Source of the DNA: Acestrorhynchus altus
Taxonomy: Eukaryota > Chordata > Actinopteri > Characiformes > Acestrorhynchidae
Length of the DNA: 64,000 nucleotides
Assembly (NCBI GenBank): GCA_034509495.1
Contig: CM067507.1
Span: 16,431,950 to 16,495,949 of the forward strand
Direction: 5' to 3'
The first letter of the stretch is position 1. Every line of letters starts with the position of its first letter. The notes under the pieces were generated by a model. It had not been told where the DNA came from. It was given only the letters and a program-made list of their open reading frames with translations, and ran no database searches. This document shows, in pieces, positions 34,061-45,653 of the stretch. The translations under genes and the position numbers were made by a program.

Positions 34061-35105
34061 TTATAAGATTTTCAAAAAATGTCCATTGGTATTTTTGTTT
34101 GTTAAGTTAAATATCTGTACAGGCTATCAAAATATCTTTCTCTCTCCCTCTTGAATTGAGCTTGGAAGTTGACAATCTTTCTTTTCCAGTAAAATTAGTC
34201 CTGTTTTTTCTTAACACAACAATAAACTTAGTGATCAGTTGAGTCAAGTGGACCTTGTAAATCTATATTCATTTACATGATATATCAGTCTTTTCATTTA
34301 CGTTCAAGCCTTGTTAAACAGCAGCAGTAGTGAAACTGTGTTAAAACTCAGCAGTTGCTATAATGGAAATGCGGTTCACCTTTGCACCATTAACTGTAGA
34401 GAGCAAATAAAGCAGCAGCTGATGTTGCAGCCTGACTCACCAGTAGAGCTTGAAAGTAAAGAGCGTTTTAAAAGCTGGCATTTAAACTCAGTGCTGAAAC
34501 TGATTTGCAATTTGTATTTAAACTCCAAAGTGACTCTGTGTCAGAGTCTCCAGATGATCATTATTCAGAAATCTCACCACTAAAAAAAAAGAACAAAAAA
34601 AAAAAAGAAAAAGCAGGGAGAAAAAAACGCTTAAGAAGTTTTTAGATGAATCTGAAATGCAAATCTAATTTTAATAAGCCTGTGGGGAATATGCAGTGCG
34701 TGCGGTGGACCGCACCTGAAACTGGGGCTCTGAATGTCTCGCTGTTTCATCATGTTGGCTAAGGACGGCAGGGGTCACAAACAAATTGGACAAAGCTGCC
34801 GAGAGGTGACGATCAGTAAACAACCTTCCCTGCCTCATTAGGAGTCAGGCAGGTTCCTATTCAGACATGAAATGGCTAGTGCTTCTCTTGATGTCACCCG
34901 CTAGAATAGAGGAAAGCCTCAAACCAGCAGTGTGTGATTCCTAATTATTTTTTTCCCCTCCATTTGCATCTCGTTATCTGAGGTGGGTTGTTTGTTAAAC
35001 GGAAAAGGTCATTCAGCTGTATTGTGTTAATTTCAATGCTAACTCTGGGGCATTGTTTCTGAAAGAAAGACACACAACACTGTGGATCATTTTAGGTTAG
35101 GCCTC
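34061..35105. other. Unannotated; repeat-poor block at 34670-35090
   Basis: 34560-34635 is poly-purine (A-rich). 34670-35090 is balanced, unique sequence containing ATTTGCAT (an octamer-like site) and TAATTA cores, and is a candidate conserved non-coding element. Confidence 0.35.
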
Positions 35106-35300
35106 CTTAACCTTTAGAAACCTAGGTCAATTTTGTGGGATGTTTTTTTTTTGTAGATTCATGAACCTTTATTTACCAAAATATTAGAACAGTATATATG
35201 GGAGACAGTTACACATGCCAGAGATGATACGCTACTCAAATCTGTCTTCATTCGAGACGTAAAAATTAAGAGAATTACAACTTTGTATGGATTTGACCAT
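35106..35300 (-). repeat. R1 dispersed repeat, copy 7 (terminal part)
   Basis: Plus-strand TTAACCTTTAGAAACCTAGG, then TCAATTTTGTGGGATG, TTTACCAAAATATTAGAA, GACAGTTACACATGCCAGAG and CTCAAATCTGTCTTCATTCG match the outer block of copies 4 and 6. The end is preceded by TTAA. Confidence 0.65.
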
Positions 35301-35440
35301 GGTTTGATCTTTTTAAATCTCACATATCCTGAAGAATTTATAGTGTATATATACACATGACTATACAAATGCTCTAAACTGATCAATGATGGATTAGAGG
35401 AAAGGGTGACTGATAACAAAAGGCCTGCAGCCAGTAACTG

Positions 35441-35882
35441 TATATCTAACAATAACATCATGAATACCTCCTTATCTCTACACTGACTCCCTATTGTATC
35501 AGTTCCACTGACCATGCAGAGCACTTTGTGGTTCTATAATTACAGTCTGTAGTCCATCTGTTTCTCTATATACTTTGTTAAACACTTCAGTAGCACTGCT
35601 GTGTCTGCTCCACCAGTGTAACACACAATAATACACCACCAACTTGTCACTGCAGTGCTGAGAATGACCCACCACCCAAATAATACCTACTCTGTGGTGG
35701 TCGTGTGGGTTCCTGACCAGTGCAGAACAGAGGGAAAGGAGGTTACCAAGGTATTCAGAGAAACAGATGGACTACAGTCTATTATTATAGTATCTAAGTG
35801 TATTATGTTTTATGTATCTAAGTGCTCATGTATGGTAAGTGTAGAGACATAATGGTCATAATGTTATGGTTGATTGGTGTAT
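35441..35882. mobile_element. Foldback MITE with ~140-bp inverted arms
   Basis: The left arm (about 35441-35580) and right arm (about 35741-35882) are inverted copies. CAGTCTGTAGTCCATCTGTT on the left pairs with AACAGATGGACTACAGTC on the right; AGAGCACTTTGTGG pairs with the TAAGTGCTCATG region; CAATAACATCATGAATACC pairs with the GGTCATAATGTTATGGTTG end. The loop has TGCAGTGCTGAGAATGACCC and CTCTGTGGTGGTC, phrases I remember from a repeat common in catfish and characin sequence. Non-coding; an apparent minus-strand frame across its left end is accidental. Confidence 0.75.
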
Positions 35883-37534
35883 AAGTTAGATGAGCTCATG
35901 AAGTGGCACAAATTAGAAAGGAAGTAAACTGAAAGTTTAGACGGAGGAATAATTCAATTAATTGCTCCACTAACCTCCAACCATAACATCAGAACACACA
36001 GAAGGATTAAGATCTGCAAAGCTTACATTGGTATTTGGGGACCACTGGTGTCATTTGCATATTGTAAACAAACAGATTAAATCATTTAAGAGACCCTGAA
36101 AGTAATAGATTGAAAACTAGACATGTATTCCCAATATTCATTTAAAATCTAATTTCATTCACATGAGAATGTTATGGGGGTTTAAACCTTGAGCTTCTAA
36201 GTTCTTTTCCTTCCCTAAAGGAGGTTGCTTATGGTTCCTAATAAGCATTCATAATTCACACGTATTTTTCTTTTATTATTATTTATCTTGCAAATAGAAA
36301 GACAGCATAACAAGTTCATTGAACATCAGCACAACATGAAGCATCATCCCCATTATGCTTTTCTGTTTGCCTAGTGGACTGACAGCAGCTCATCAGGGGA
36401 CACATTTGAAAACCAGACCATCAACCAAAAACACAGCTGCAGTAACAATCTCCCACACTCTAGAGTCCTGTATGAGGCCAGGCTGAGTGATCCTGGTGCT
36501 GGACCTCAGAGACTTGTGTTAATCTCTCAGAAGAGGTCAAGAGAGAGACATACATCACCACTTTTCCATCCAGGTCCATGATAAAGCTGTCCATTATTAC
36601 CCTACAGTAGTTTATCTTCTGAACTTTGCTGCCATAGCAAGCAATGTAATTGCAAACACCCCCAAGCACAGGATTGATCTTTCTTTGTTTTTCTGTATGT
36701 AACCATGAACATCCCAAGGTTCTATATCTATAGATATTTTTATTTGTGTCTAATTAAAACTAAATTTATCACTGAAGTGAAACTAAGAAAAATGTTGGCC
36801 CAGGAAAAAAAACCCTGAGTGTGGTGTAGATTGGATCTGAAGACTTCTTATGCACAGGGATGAAGGTGAAGGTCATGAAGCAAATTGGGATGACCATGCT
36901 GGTTGTTGGGAACATCTACCAGCTGATATGTATGTCCTCCGTCCACAATCATAGTTGGTGATGGTGTGGATGCTCTACCACATGCACTGTATGTAAAAAA
37001 AAGTCCACAAGATTTCAGATTCAGATTCAAATCACCAGCAACAATAAAAAGGTGTATGTTTTGGAGCTCACTGACATTCATTCCACAGGATGCACAGTGC
37101 TATAAGCATGGTGGTAATTTTGCATGGTGAATAAAAAGATCTACATTGAACATACATTTAACACAAACCAAACAAACACAACAAAAACAATGGTATCACC
37201 AAATCCGCTTGAGCGGTTTATTGTCCAAGAAACAGTTGGACAGTAGGATGGGCAGAAAAATCAGTCAGCTCAAGTTAGCTTTACTCCTAGCACAGTCCCC
37301 CACCCTACCTGCCCACTTGCTGTATTTATGCTTCCTGATATATTGCTTATGACATCAGCTTTTAGGACAAGCAACATCATGCATTAGAGGAGAAATTCAT
37401 GTGTTTTGTACATTTGGATGCTACTATTTTTGAATGAAGATGTTCATATTTATTTATTATCATAGCCACTACCTTTTCATAAGTATATTAACAGGTATAA
37501 GTAAGTAGTAAGTAAGTATTAAGAAGTAGTTTGG
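35883..37534. other. Unannotated sequence
   Basis: No element ends or coding motif accepted. A minus-strand stretch near 37040 reads IVAGDLNLN, loosely like a LINE endonuclease box, but nothing around it supports this. Confidence 0.35.
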
Positions 37535-38500
37535 AACCACCAAGATTCTTCCTAGAGCTTGCCATCTGGCCAAACTCAGTGATTGTGGTAGAAGGGCAGA
37601 ACTCCAATGCTCCTGTGTGGAGAGAGAGGAGAACCTTATATAGAAGGTTTCTGCCTCCCTCCACCAATTAGGCAGATGGAAGCCACTCCTCAGTAAAAAG
37701 GTCCATGACAGCCCATTTGGAATTTGCCAAAAGTCACCTGAATGACTCTCAGACCATAAGAAACAAAAAGATGAAACTTTTTGGACTGAATGCCAAGTAA
37801 CATGTCTGGACAAAACGGGGCACTGCTCTTCACCTAGCCAATAACATTCCTACAGTGAAGCATTTTGGTGGCAGCATCATGCTGTGGGGATGTTTTTCTG
37901 CAGCAGGAACTGGGAGACTAGTCAGGGCCGAGGGAAAGATGACTGCAGTGATGTACAGAGACAGCCTTGATGATAACCTGCTCCAGAGTGCTCTGGACCT
38001 TTCACCTGAGATGAAGGTTTTTCTTCTAAAAGGACAATGACCCTAAGTACTCAGCCAAGATAACAAAGGAGGGCATCAGGCAAACTTTGTGAAGGTCCTT
38101 GAGTGGCCCATCCAGAGACCAAACTTGAACCTGATTGAGCATCTCTGGAGATATTCAAAAATGGCTGTGCATGACACTCCTCATCCAGTCTGATGGAGCT
38201 TGAGAGGTTCTGCAAAGAAGAATCAGAGAAATGTCCCAAAAACATGTGTGCCAATTGATATCATATTAATGCTGCCAAAGGTGTTTCAACCTTTTTTTAT
38301 GTATTTTGAAATAGCATAGATTTAAAAACAAACAAACAAACAAACAAACAAAAAACTTCTCACTTGGTCAACATGGGGTATTGTGTGTAGAAATCTGAGG
38401 GGAGAAATTGAATTGAATCCATTTTGGAATAAGGCTTTTTTTTTTTTTTTTTACACAAAATCTCCAGTTTTAGAACAATGTGAATATATATATATTTAGT
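37535..38500 (+). pseudogene. Salmonid-type Tc1-like transposase and 3' end
   Basis: The plus strand starts within the transposase (GGAACCACCAAGATTCTTCC), passes a damaged middle with stops and deletions, and then gives a 61-codon open stretch HFGGSIMLWGCFSAAGTGRL through MTAVMYRDSLDDNLLQSAL. A frameshift leads to NLIEHLW and KMAVHDTPHPV. The 3' non-coding end (GCTGCCAAAGGTGTTTCAAC, ATGGGGTATTGTGTGTAGAA, TTTTGGAATAAGGC) matches the common fish Tc1 family also present at 2645-3608. The DDE domain is read in at least three frames. A (CAAA)n run and a T18 run sit in the 3' end. No 5' terminal repeat was found. Confidence 0.85.
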
Positions 38501-39714
38501 CACAATTTAAAAAAACTGATAAATAAATATTCAAATTATTTGAGATTCTGAATTTCTGGGTTTCAGAAGCAATAATACACATTGAACAACAGAAAAACAA
38601 AAAAGCTTTGAAATTTCACTTTAATTGTAATAAATATAAAATCTGACACAAACTCTTTGTATGAAATTATGAACACATTAACTTTTTTACAATATTCAAA
38701 TTTTCTGAAATGCACAAGTAAAGTATTTGTAATGGGGAGATAAAAATCTGGAGCGTGTCGACTTCACTCTCCTGTAACATCACCATGTTGTTTCTTTTCA
38801 AAACCAAAGCCAGCAAGAATAGAACCACCAGTCAGCAGTAATTCTGCAAATATGCATAATCTCGAAGGACATTAAAGATCTGCTGCTAATTTTAATTTGA
38901 ATTTGCCTCACAAGTGCACTCATGCATGTCTAATGCATGTCACGGCAGGAGCTGGCTCTCATACTAAAGTTGTAGTGTCATATATATTCAAAAGTGTTGA
39001 AGATCAGTAAAATCTGTTGACATTACCACCAATTTTACATATTTATTCATTTTTCACGTTGTATTCGAGCAAACCAACTTCAAGTCAATAAGTCACCTGT
39101 CTCAGCTAGGCCTTTGGGACTTGAAACAATTTGAATAAAGCACATCATTAAAATACAAATTTAATTGTTGTGCTCCTCGATCACTGGAGCAAAATCCCCA
39201 AAAGTGTTTATTATGCAGACTTTGATATATTTTTAACTGTCTAAACGCACTTACAATTCAGCAGCTAATCAATATAAACACATTTCTGACTTTTCCCCCT
39301 CAGTAGCTTCTTTTTTTAATTACACGGGGGGGTTGTGCTGTACTGTACATGTCAAACATGCACAATATTCTGCAGAGGCTTACTGCATGAGTGCTGATCT
39401 AGGATCAGTTGTAATGTTAAATGTATAGTTAGAGTATTATAAATGACTTAAGAGGAATATAGTGACATGCCTGATTAATAAATGGCCCTTCTTCATTATG
39501 GAAAGCAATTCATTTTCTTTTTAATGAACCTGGATTTGTTCTTTTGTTACTGACGCCTTAAAGAAAAAAATACATTGAAATGCTTTATACTGTTAAACTG
39601 TTTAATTATTACAATGAGCATCTCCCAACATCTCTCTTCTGCAGAAATATCCAGCACTTGATATGCTGCAGATGTTGAATAAAGACTTGCGATGAAATGT
39701 AGCTGCCATTTAAC
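38501..39714. other. Unannotated, with repeat-poor block at 38860-39240
   Basis: 38860-39240 is unique, with ATATGCATAATC and CTAATTTTAATTTG motifs, and is a candidate conserved non-coding element. The rest is AT-rich. Confidence 0.35.
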
Positions 39715-40015
39715 CAAGATGTGCACTTTGCAGGCATAACTCAGGATCAGAGTAACCTTCAACATGGTACACAAATGATAAACTACAAAACTGACCCCAT
39801 CTAACCATGGTATTCTTGGCTCAGCACAGAAAACATATAAAACACATTAGTTTCCAACTGATTTAAATCCCAGTTTAAATGCCAAAGGAGCCTTACAGTG
39901 CATTTTAATGCTCTACCCACATATACATGTCTAACCTGCATGCAGACTATGTGGAGGGCTCTGAGGGCTCTTCAGACTTAAAATAATTCTCAAACAAAAA
40001 ACAAACAAAACAAAT
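39715..40015 (+). repeat. R1 dispersed repeat, copy 8
   Basis: CAAGATGTGCACTTTGCAGG, CATAACTCAGGATCAGAGTA, CCATCTAACCATGG, TTTAAATCCCAGTTTAAATG and CCAAAGGAGCCTTACAGTGC match the 5' half of copies 4 and 5. It stops near the AACCTGCATGCAGAC block. Confidence 0.7.
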
Positions 40016-41136
40016 CCCACCACTTTAACTTAAAAACTTACTTAGTTTATTTAACACACTTTGATTCTTGTATGGTATCACTTCAAAAAACCCTTTAATT
40101 CCCTTGCCACCTATATTTCTAAGAGTATAATATTACTGTGTGATAGTAAATTCCACTTTTTAGTGAGCACTCATTTGTATGGCCAGAGGAATTAAATCTA
40201 AGTAGTAGGTAATCAGTGGCAATCACAACTTCATTCTCCGCTGTAGAATTAATGGAACTTGGGTTTAACCACCAACAGCTTGACCATAATTGTGATGGGT
40301 GTAACTCTAACTCTTGCTTCTTAATGGATATGAGCAGCATTCCAGAGTACCAGCTTTTAGCTCTCTGTGATCATTGCACTCTTTCTCTGCTTGTTGTATA
40401 GACAGTATAGCTTTTTTCAACATTTTAACATTTATCTCAGTTTTCAGCTATTGTGTAGCTATAGCATTGTGAATGAGGCTAATTTTCCCAACTACTACTA
40501 GTGCCTCTTCCACTTTGATCTAAAAATATTTAAAGCATTAGTGTTTTTTGCTCAGTAGTAGGACTGGATTTCACTCAGCTATCAATATTGCAATAGTTTT
40601 GAAAAAAAAAGAACGCACACATGAACATGCACACACATATACATATGCATCCAAAAATAGAATGAAAACAGGTATGAAATAGCTGAGAGGTTGTCCATCA
40701 AACTGATTGCACATTGAATTAAAGGGCCTGCTCACACAGCGATGCCATCGTCTGTCATCAGCAGCCTGTGGAAGATGAAGCTCCGGCCCCTTTAGTGATG
40801 TATGACCAAAACAACTGTGGTGTATTAATGCAACCAAAGGGTGGAGGGGAAAAAATAACATGGAAATATCAAGATTGGACTGACAGACATTTGGGTCCCA
40901 ATACTAGGCTGTAGGCCTCATTGTTGTTATTGCTGGTCAGTGCATCCATTTACACTAAAATAAAAACATAGTAAAAAATAAATAAAAGAGAAAAAAATCC
41001 AAACATGTGCTTATTAAAAATTGTCTGCTGTAATTTTATGTTTATAATTTTTCAGCTCAGAATAACCCTCACAACTTTCACATAATACCACATTTTTGTT
41101 TGTAAGTAAATATTACATGTTTCTGTTTTAAGCACA
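40016..41136. other. Unannotated sequence
   Basis: No gene or recognised repeat beyond short CA-rich and A-rich patches. Confidence 0.4.
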
Positions 41137-41685
41137 GTGTGGAAAGTAAACACGTCCCTTTCATTTGCTGTGCTTTTGTCATTCTTGAAACAGCTGGTTC
41201 AGAACACAGCTGCAACACTCTTGAATGGTACCATGAAAAGGGAGAATATTACTCCTGTACTCCTGCATTGGCTGCCAGAGTCGAGTTTAAGGTTTTGCTG
41301 TTTTTTAAAAGCTTTGCATGGTTTTGCTCAGAGTTATATTTTCAACCTCCTTTGTTCCTCATCACAAATCATCCGATCATTTGCTTTTAGATGATCCTTG
41401 CTCTCAATTGAGGTCTAAAGGTGACTGGGCCTTTTCTGTAGCTGCCTTGAACTCTTTCTTTTTTATAATACAACAATAGATGTTTTAAGTCCACTTTAAA
41501 AACATAGCTATTCTCTAAGGCGTTTAAGTCTTTTATAATATCATGTTTTGGCTTTCTCAGCCCTGACATCAGGAGCTTTTTCATTTTGTTTTTCTTTTGT
41601 GTGTTATTTTTCTGTTGAATTCAATGTGTAATATTAACTTATACTTGTTAATTGATTATATTTCACAGCACTTTGACTGACACCC
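41137..41685 (+). pseudogene. L2-clade LINE C-terminus and 3' end
   Basis: The plus strand gives LKQLVQNTAATLLNGTMKRE, NITPVLLHWLPES, a FKALHGFAQSYI-like stretch, then in another frame KVTGPF (usually KGDRAF), STLKT and LFSKAF. These are the last blocks of L2-type ORF2, after the reverse transcriptase (QLVQNAAARLL...ITPVLxxLHWLPV...FKALHGLAPxYI...STFKSLLKTHLF). The 3' end runs to a CACAGCACTTTGACTG stretch near 41665, like other L2 tails. Frameshifts near 41290 and 41400 plus stops show decay, and the reverse transcriptase proper is absent (5' truncation, usual for LINEs). Confidence 0.75.
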
Positions 41686-41851
41686 ATCATGGACTGGCCA
41701 TTGGAATAACCCGGAAAAATCACAATGGGCCACTACAGGTGTGCAAAAAATATAAATACAATCTTATAGCCAAATACAAATACAATATAAGTTCCTATAC
41801 TACAGAGTGTCAGACTCACTGTTTTCATCCTCCTTCAGTCTGTCCTTCTTC

Positions 41852-41854
<3 letters not shown>

Positions 41855-41930
<76 letters not shown>
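41855..41930. repeat. (TG)n microsatellite
   Basis: 38 perfect TG units. Open frames across it on both strands are artefacts. Confidence 0.97.
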
Positions 41931-41931
<1 letters not shown>

Positions 41932-44177
41932 CTGAGTCTCACTGCTTCAGATCCAGCACAAGAATCCACGGAATGATTAGAGGAAACGGTTCCAATTAAA
42001 AAGCGAATGTGAGCAGTGAATCCAGCCAGAATAATGTCTAATGTCACCACTGCACAGAATTAGTGTAGTGCAAAAATGTTGGGTCTTATTATATAAAGTT
42101 GTTTTAATCTGTTTCTTCCCCCTATTTTAATTCAAAATAGCTGGAGGCAGCAATTTTGTCATCTGCTGTAGTAGTTATGGAGGTGACATACACTCTCATA
42201 CACATACAGAGAGGAGAGAGCAGAAATGCAATGGGAATGACAGGAGAAAAAAAATACACCTGGGAGTAGAGATAGACTAACAACACTTAATGGCATAGTG
42301 TGATGTGTGTGCAGCTCATAAACACGGCCTCTTTAGTACATTATCATCTGCTGTAGTACATTTATAAGTCATATGGTCTCCTCATGTAGCACTTACAGCT
42401 GTATGTTGGTTAAATTCCCTGAAGGGTGGTTGATTCTTTTGCTGCATATTCAGAATTATATAACTAGCTTGAAAAATCAACTTGTCTGGGTTTTCATGTA
42501 GTTGGCCAAAGAAGACATTATAGTGCACTACTGTGTAATTAACAGGGTTGGGATCATTACTCAAACCCTTGCAGACTATTAATTACTTCCTTCAAAATTG
42601 GTCAAGATTGCTTTATTACTTACTAGGAAAAAGCAATATTGGTACTCATTAGGGTACTTCTCTGTGCAATGGGTAGAGAAAACCCTATGGGACAGTATAA
42701 TGTATAGAAAACCATTTCAGATTGGCTGTGTGAAAACTGATGAACCATTAGATAACACAACTTTTACATAATTCTCCCATGAAGCATAGTTCTTAACATG
42801 ACTTATTAAACCAAATGATATGTGTACTGAAACTACATACCATTACTGTGTAATGAAAGCTTTAGCAAAAGTTCTACCAGGAGACTCAACCAGTCACTTG
42901 CTCCCAGCTGTCTTCAAAAGGCTTTTACTTACACACCCCTTTGCTGCTTCACAGATGCTGGTGTCTTGCCTTGCCCTCCTTCCTCCTTGCCACCACCAGT
43001 TTGGTCCCATTGGTCATCCAGGGCGTTGGCTCCACCCCTGCCCTCCATACTTGGTGGGATCTGAGAGGGCCCAGATGTTTCAACCTGGTCCGACTATGGT
43101 TCCAAAGACTTTAACTCATAAATATTAACCTTTAAATTGTAAACCTTTTTATATACTCCTTAGAGTGTCCTGGTTGAAATAAAATGACTGTAATTAATTT
43201 TTTTGTAGTGTGTTACCCGTAACATAAGCCATCTTTGGGTTTAAGGAAGAGTTCTTATACCACATTTAGTGGTTATACCCAGAAAGTACAAGTACCTATA
43301 CAACCGTGCATTCAGTGGGTTTTCCCCAGTGTAGAACCTTGGGTAATGTTTTTTCTACTGATCTAATTGTTGTGCAAGAAGATCTGATAAAAGCACCAGA
43401 GTACCAGTACTCTTATCACTGTAATAGTATACTGTGCTGTAATAATAACTGTGGATATGTGCTTCGTGTCAGAAGAGGACATTTTCTAGCAAATGTAGTA
43501 GCAGTACCTGAATTATGTACAGGAAAAACTGGAGGTCATGTAATCATTGAATCCAGTTTTTCTTTTTGTTATAAGGACATACATACTAGCCATTTACGCA
43601 AAACGTTTTAGCTATGAATAGACACTGAACTTCTCAGGTATATTATTATGATGTGACACACCAAACTGGACCTGGCTGGTTTGGCTTCTGTAAATAAGAT
43701 TGGAGGTGGCCATTGAAGACTGTGGGTATTACTCTGTTTTGCAACAGAAATGGCTGAATTAGAGACTAACTAGCTGACCAGAAACTGCAAAGATTGTGCC
43801 TTGCATTTCTCATTTTTACACAATCACTGATCTTATCATGTCATTAATGCATTTGCCAGTGTTCAAGCAGCTCCTCTACTACAACACATTCTGTCAGCTT
43901 ACCTTTGTCTGCTAGCTCAGTATGGACTGCTACTTGAGTTATCTCTCAGTTACACGACTATTCATCTCAAATATTTTGTGGACTTTTCCTGTTAGCAAAA
44001 AAATTACTCATGAGCTAAATTTGATTGACTTGTTTTTCCTTTAATACAACCCAATCATCAGAGCTGGCAATCACATTTCAATAGCTCCTGACCTGGAAAT
44101 TCACTTCTAATTGTGAAAATGTATCCTAGGGGAAAATCAAGGTTATATTTCAATACAAGGAAGTACACATGGTATTA
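41931..44177. other. Unannotated sequence
   Basis: Contains a pyrimidine/GC-richer stretch at 42940-43060 and a 102-codon open stretch at 43306-43611 with scattered cysteines that matches no family I know. No accepted gene. Confidence 0.35.
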
Positions 44178-44179
44178 TA

Positions 44180-45653
44180 CAGTGCTTGGAAGTCTGTAAA
44201 CTTAAAAATGATCTCCCAGAGATAAAGGCATTTGCTTGTCTTCACCCTCCTAGTATTGGTAGCATTGTGTGTGATGGGAGACTCTTAATGGGGATTGGTA
44301 ATTCTCACTTCCAAATTGGGTGGCAAATTGGGATAAAATTAGTTATGGAAAAAAAAGATAATAATTCTGTATAAGTTACACATTTAGATTTTCACATGAA
44401 AATAAAATATAATAAAAATATTACACTTTCTTTCAGTGTCTGGTGTGACCCACTTACCAATAACTGCAACTAAATATTTCTGTTCATCTGTATGCAACAG
44501 CTTCAACACTGCTATTTTGGTGGGTTTCCTCCCATTAACTGCTTGTTTCAGGTCCTTTCAAATAATTTCTATTGGATTATGGTCAGGACTTTGACTTGGT
44601 ATTTAAAAAATAAATAAATAAATAAAACTGGTGTGCCTAGAGCTGTTGTAGTGATGCATGATCTACGTTCATTTGAGATTCAGCACTGATGTTCTGACAT
44701 TTTCCAACAATGAGTCCAAACTCTTTAGAAATGATTATGTAACCTTTTCCATCATCATGAGCATCAACAACGTTTCTTCTGAACTCCTCATAAATGTCTG
44801 TTTTTTGTGCCATGATACACATCTACATGTTGTGAAGATCAGGCTTTGATAAATCCCTGTTCTTTAAATAAAACATCCATTCAGACTTGATTGTTGTCAC
44901 ACTTTTATCCAGTCATGTTTCCATTCTGTTCCTTGTCTTTCCTTGCTTGTCTTAGTTTAATCTTGTTTTGGTTTGCCATGTGCTTTTCCGGCATGTGGTT
45001 CTGTTTTGGTCTTGTCTCTGCCCTATCTCTGCCCTGTCCTTAGTGTTTCCCACCCGTGTCTTGTTTTGGAGCCCTGCCTGCTTGTAATCATCTCCAGGTG
45101 TTTCTGATTCATGTCTTTGTAAATATGGTCCTTTTTTCAGTCTCTCCTTGTTGGTTGTTGTATGTGTCAGCATGTAGGTCTTGTCAAAGTTATCTGGTTT
45201 TGTATCCAAATCAGTTTAGTTTGTTTGTTGTATATCTTTAAGTCTATTTTTTTTTCAGCCTGTTTTCCTTGTTTTAGTTCTTGCTTTAGTTTTATTTGTA
45301 TAAAACTGTATTTTGGTTAATTTTGTAAATAAATATTACCCTGCATTTACTCTGCATTCACCTCTTTGCCTTCTTTCTCTACACATGAGAACATTTCTCC
45401 CATTGATTGAAAATACCTGACATTAATTTCACCTTCAAAGGCTCTGCTAATCCTAAATGTTTACATTCTTTTGTCAGATATGATATTGGTCCGTTCCCTC
45501 AATAAAAGACCAAATGTAAATTTCTTCTCTTATTTGCTTGATGTGGTTCTAATTTGGTTCTGCTGTAGGGACTTGTGAAAGTCTGATGAAGTTTTAGGTC
45601 AAAGTTATGCAGAAATATAGATTCTAAAAGGATCACAAACTTTCAAATGCATT
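44180..45653 (-). mobile_element. Tc1-like element with TIRs, carrying an LTR insert
   Basis: The left end CAGTGCTTGGAAGTCTGTAA and the reverse complement of the right end (ATGCATTTGAAAGTTTGTGA) are versions of the same fish Tc1 terminal repeat; TA flanks both (44178-44179 and 45654-45655). The minus strand encodes a transposase start at 44813, MAQKTDIYEEFRRNVVDAHD, then DGKGYIIISKEFGLIV, the N-terminal helix-turn-helix. It then breaks off, and most of the DDE domain is deleted. The remaining flanking DNA (TGGTGTGACCCACTTACC, GGGTTTCCTCCCATTAACTG, GGATTATGGTCAGGACTTTG, CATTGATTGAAAATACCTGA, ATTTCACCTTCAAAGGC) follows the known order of this family. A 0.5-kb LTR interrupts it at 44895-45393. 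Confidence 0.8.
44895..45393 (+). repeat. Solo LTR inside the Tc1-like element
   Basis: Begins TGTCAC and ends near GAGAACA, with TGCCCTGTCCTTAGTGTTTC, CCCTGCCTGCTTGTAATC and ATCTCCAGGTGTTTCTGATT inside. These are also found in the LTR at 722-1007, so the two are related. A polyadenylation signal AATAAATATT (about 45330) sets plus orientation. The Tc1 sequence resumes at TCCCATTGATTG, which fixes the right edge to a few bases. No internal Gypsy sequence remains, as expected after LTR-LTR recombination. The candidate 5-bp flanks, ATTGT and TTTCT, match poorly. Confidence 0.65.

Noticed and set aside
35159..35524. 121-codon minus-strand open frame
   Set aside because: It spans the end of R1 copy 7 and the left arm of the foldback MITE, both non-coding repeats.
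36848..37081. Minus-strand IVAGDLNLN stretch as a LINE endonuclease
   Set aside because: Only one loose motif; no other endonuclease block in order around it.
41652..42050. Open frames through 41855-41930 rich in Val/Cys or Thr/His
   Set aside because: They are translations of the (TG)n microsatellite.
43306..43611. 101-codon plus-strand open frame with several cysteines
   Set aside because: No recognised domain, irregular cysteine spacing, and no upstream or downstream support. The length is not unusual for chance.
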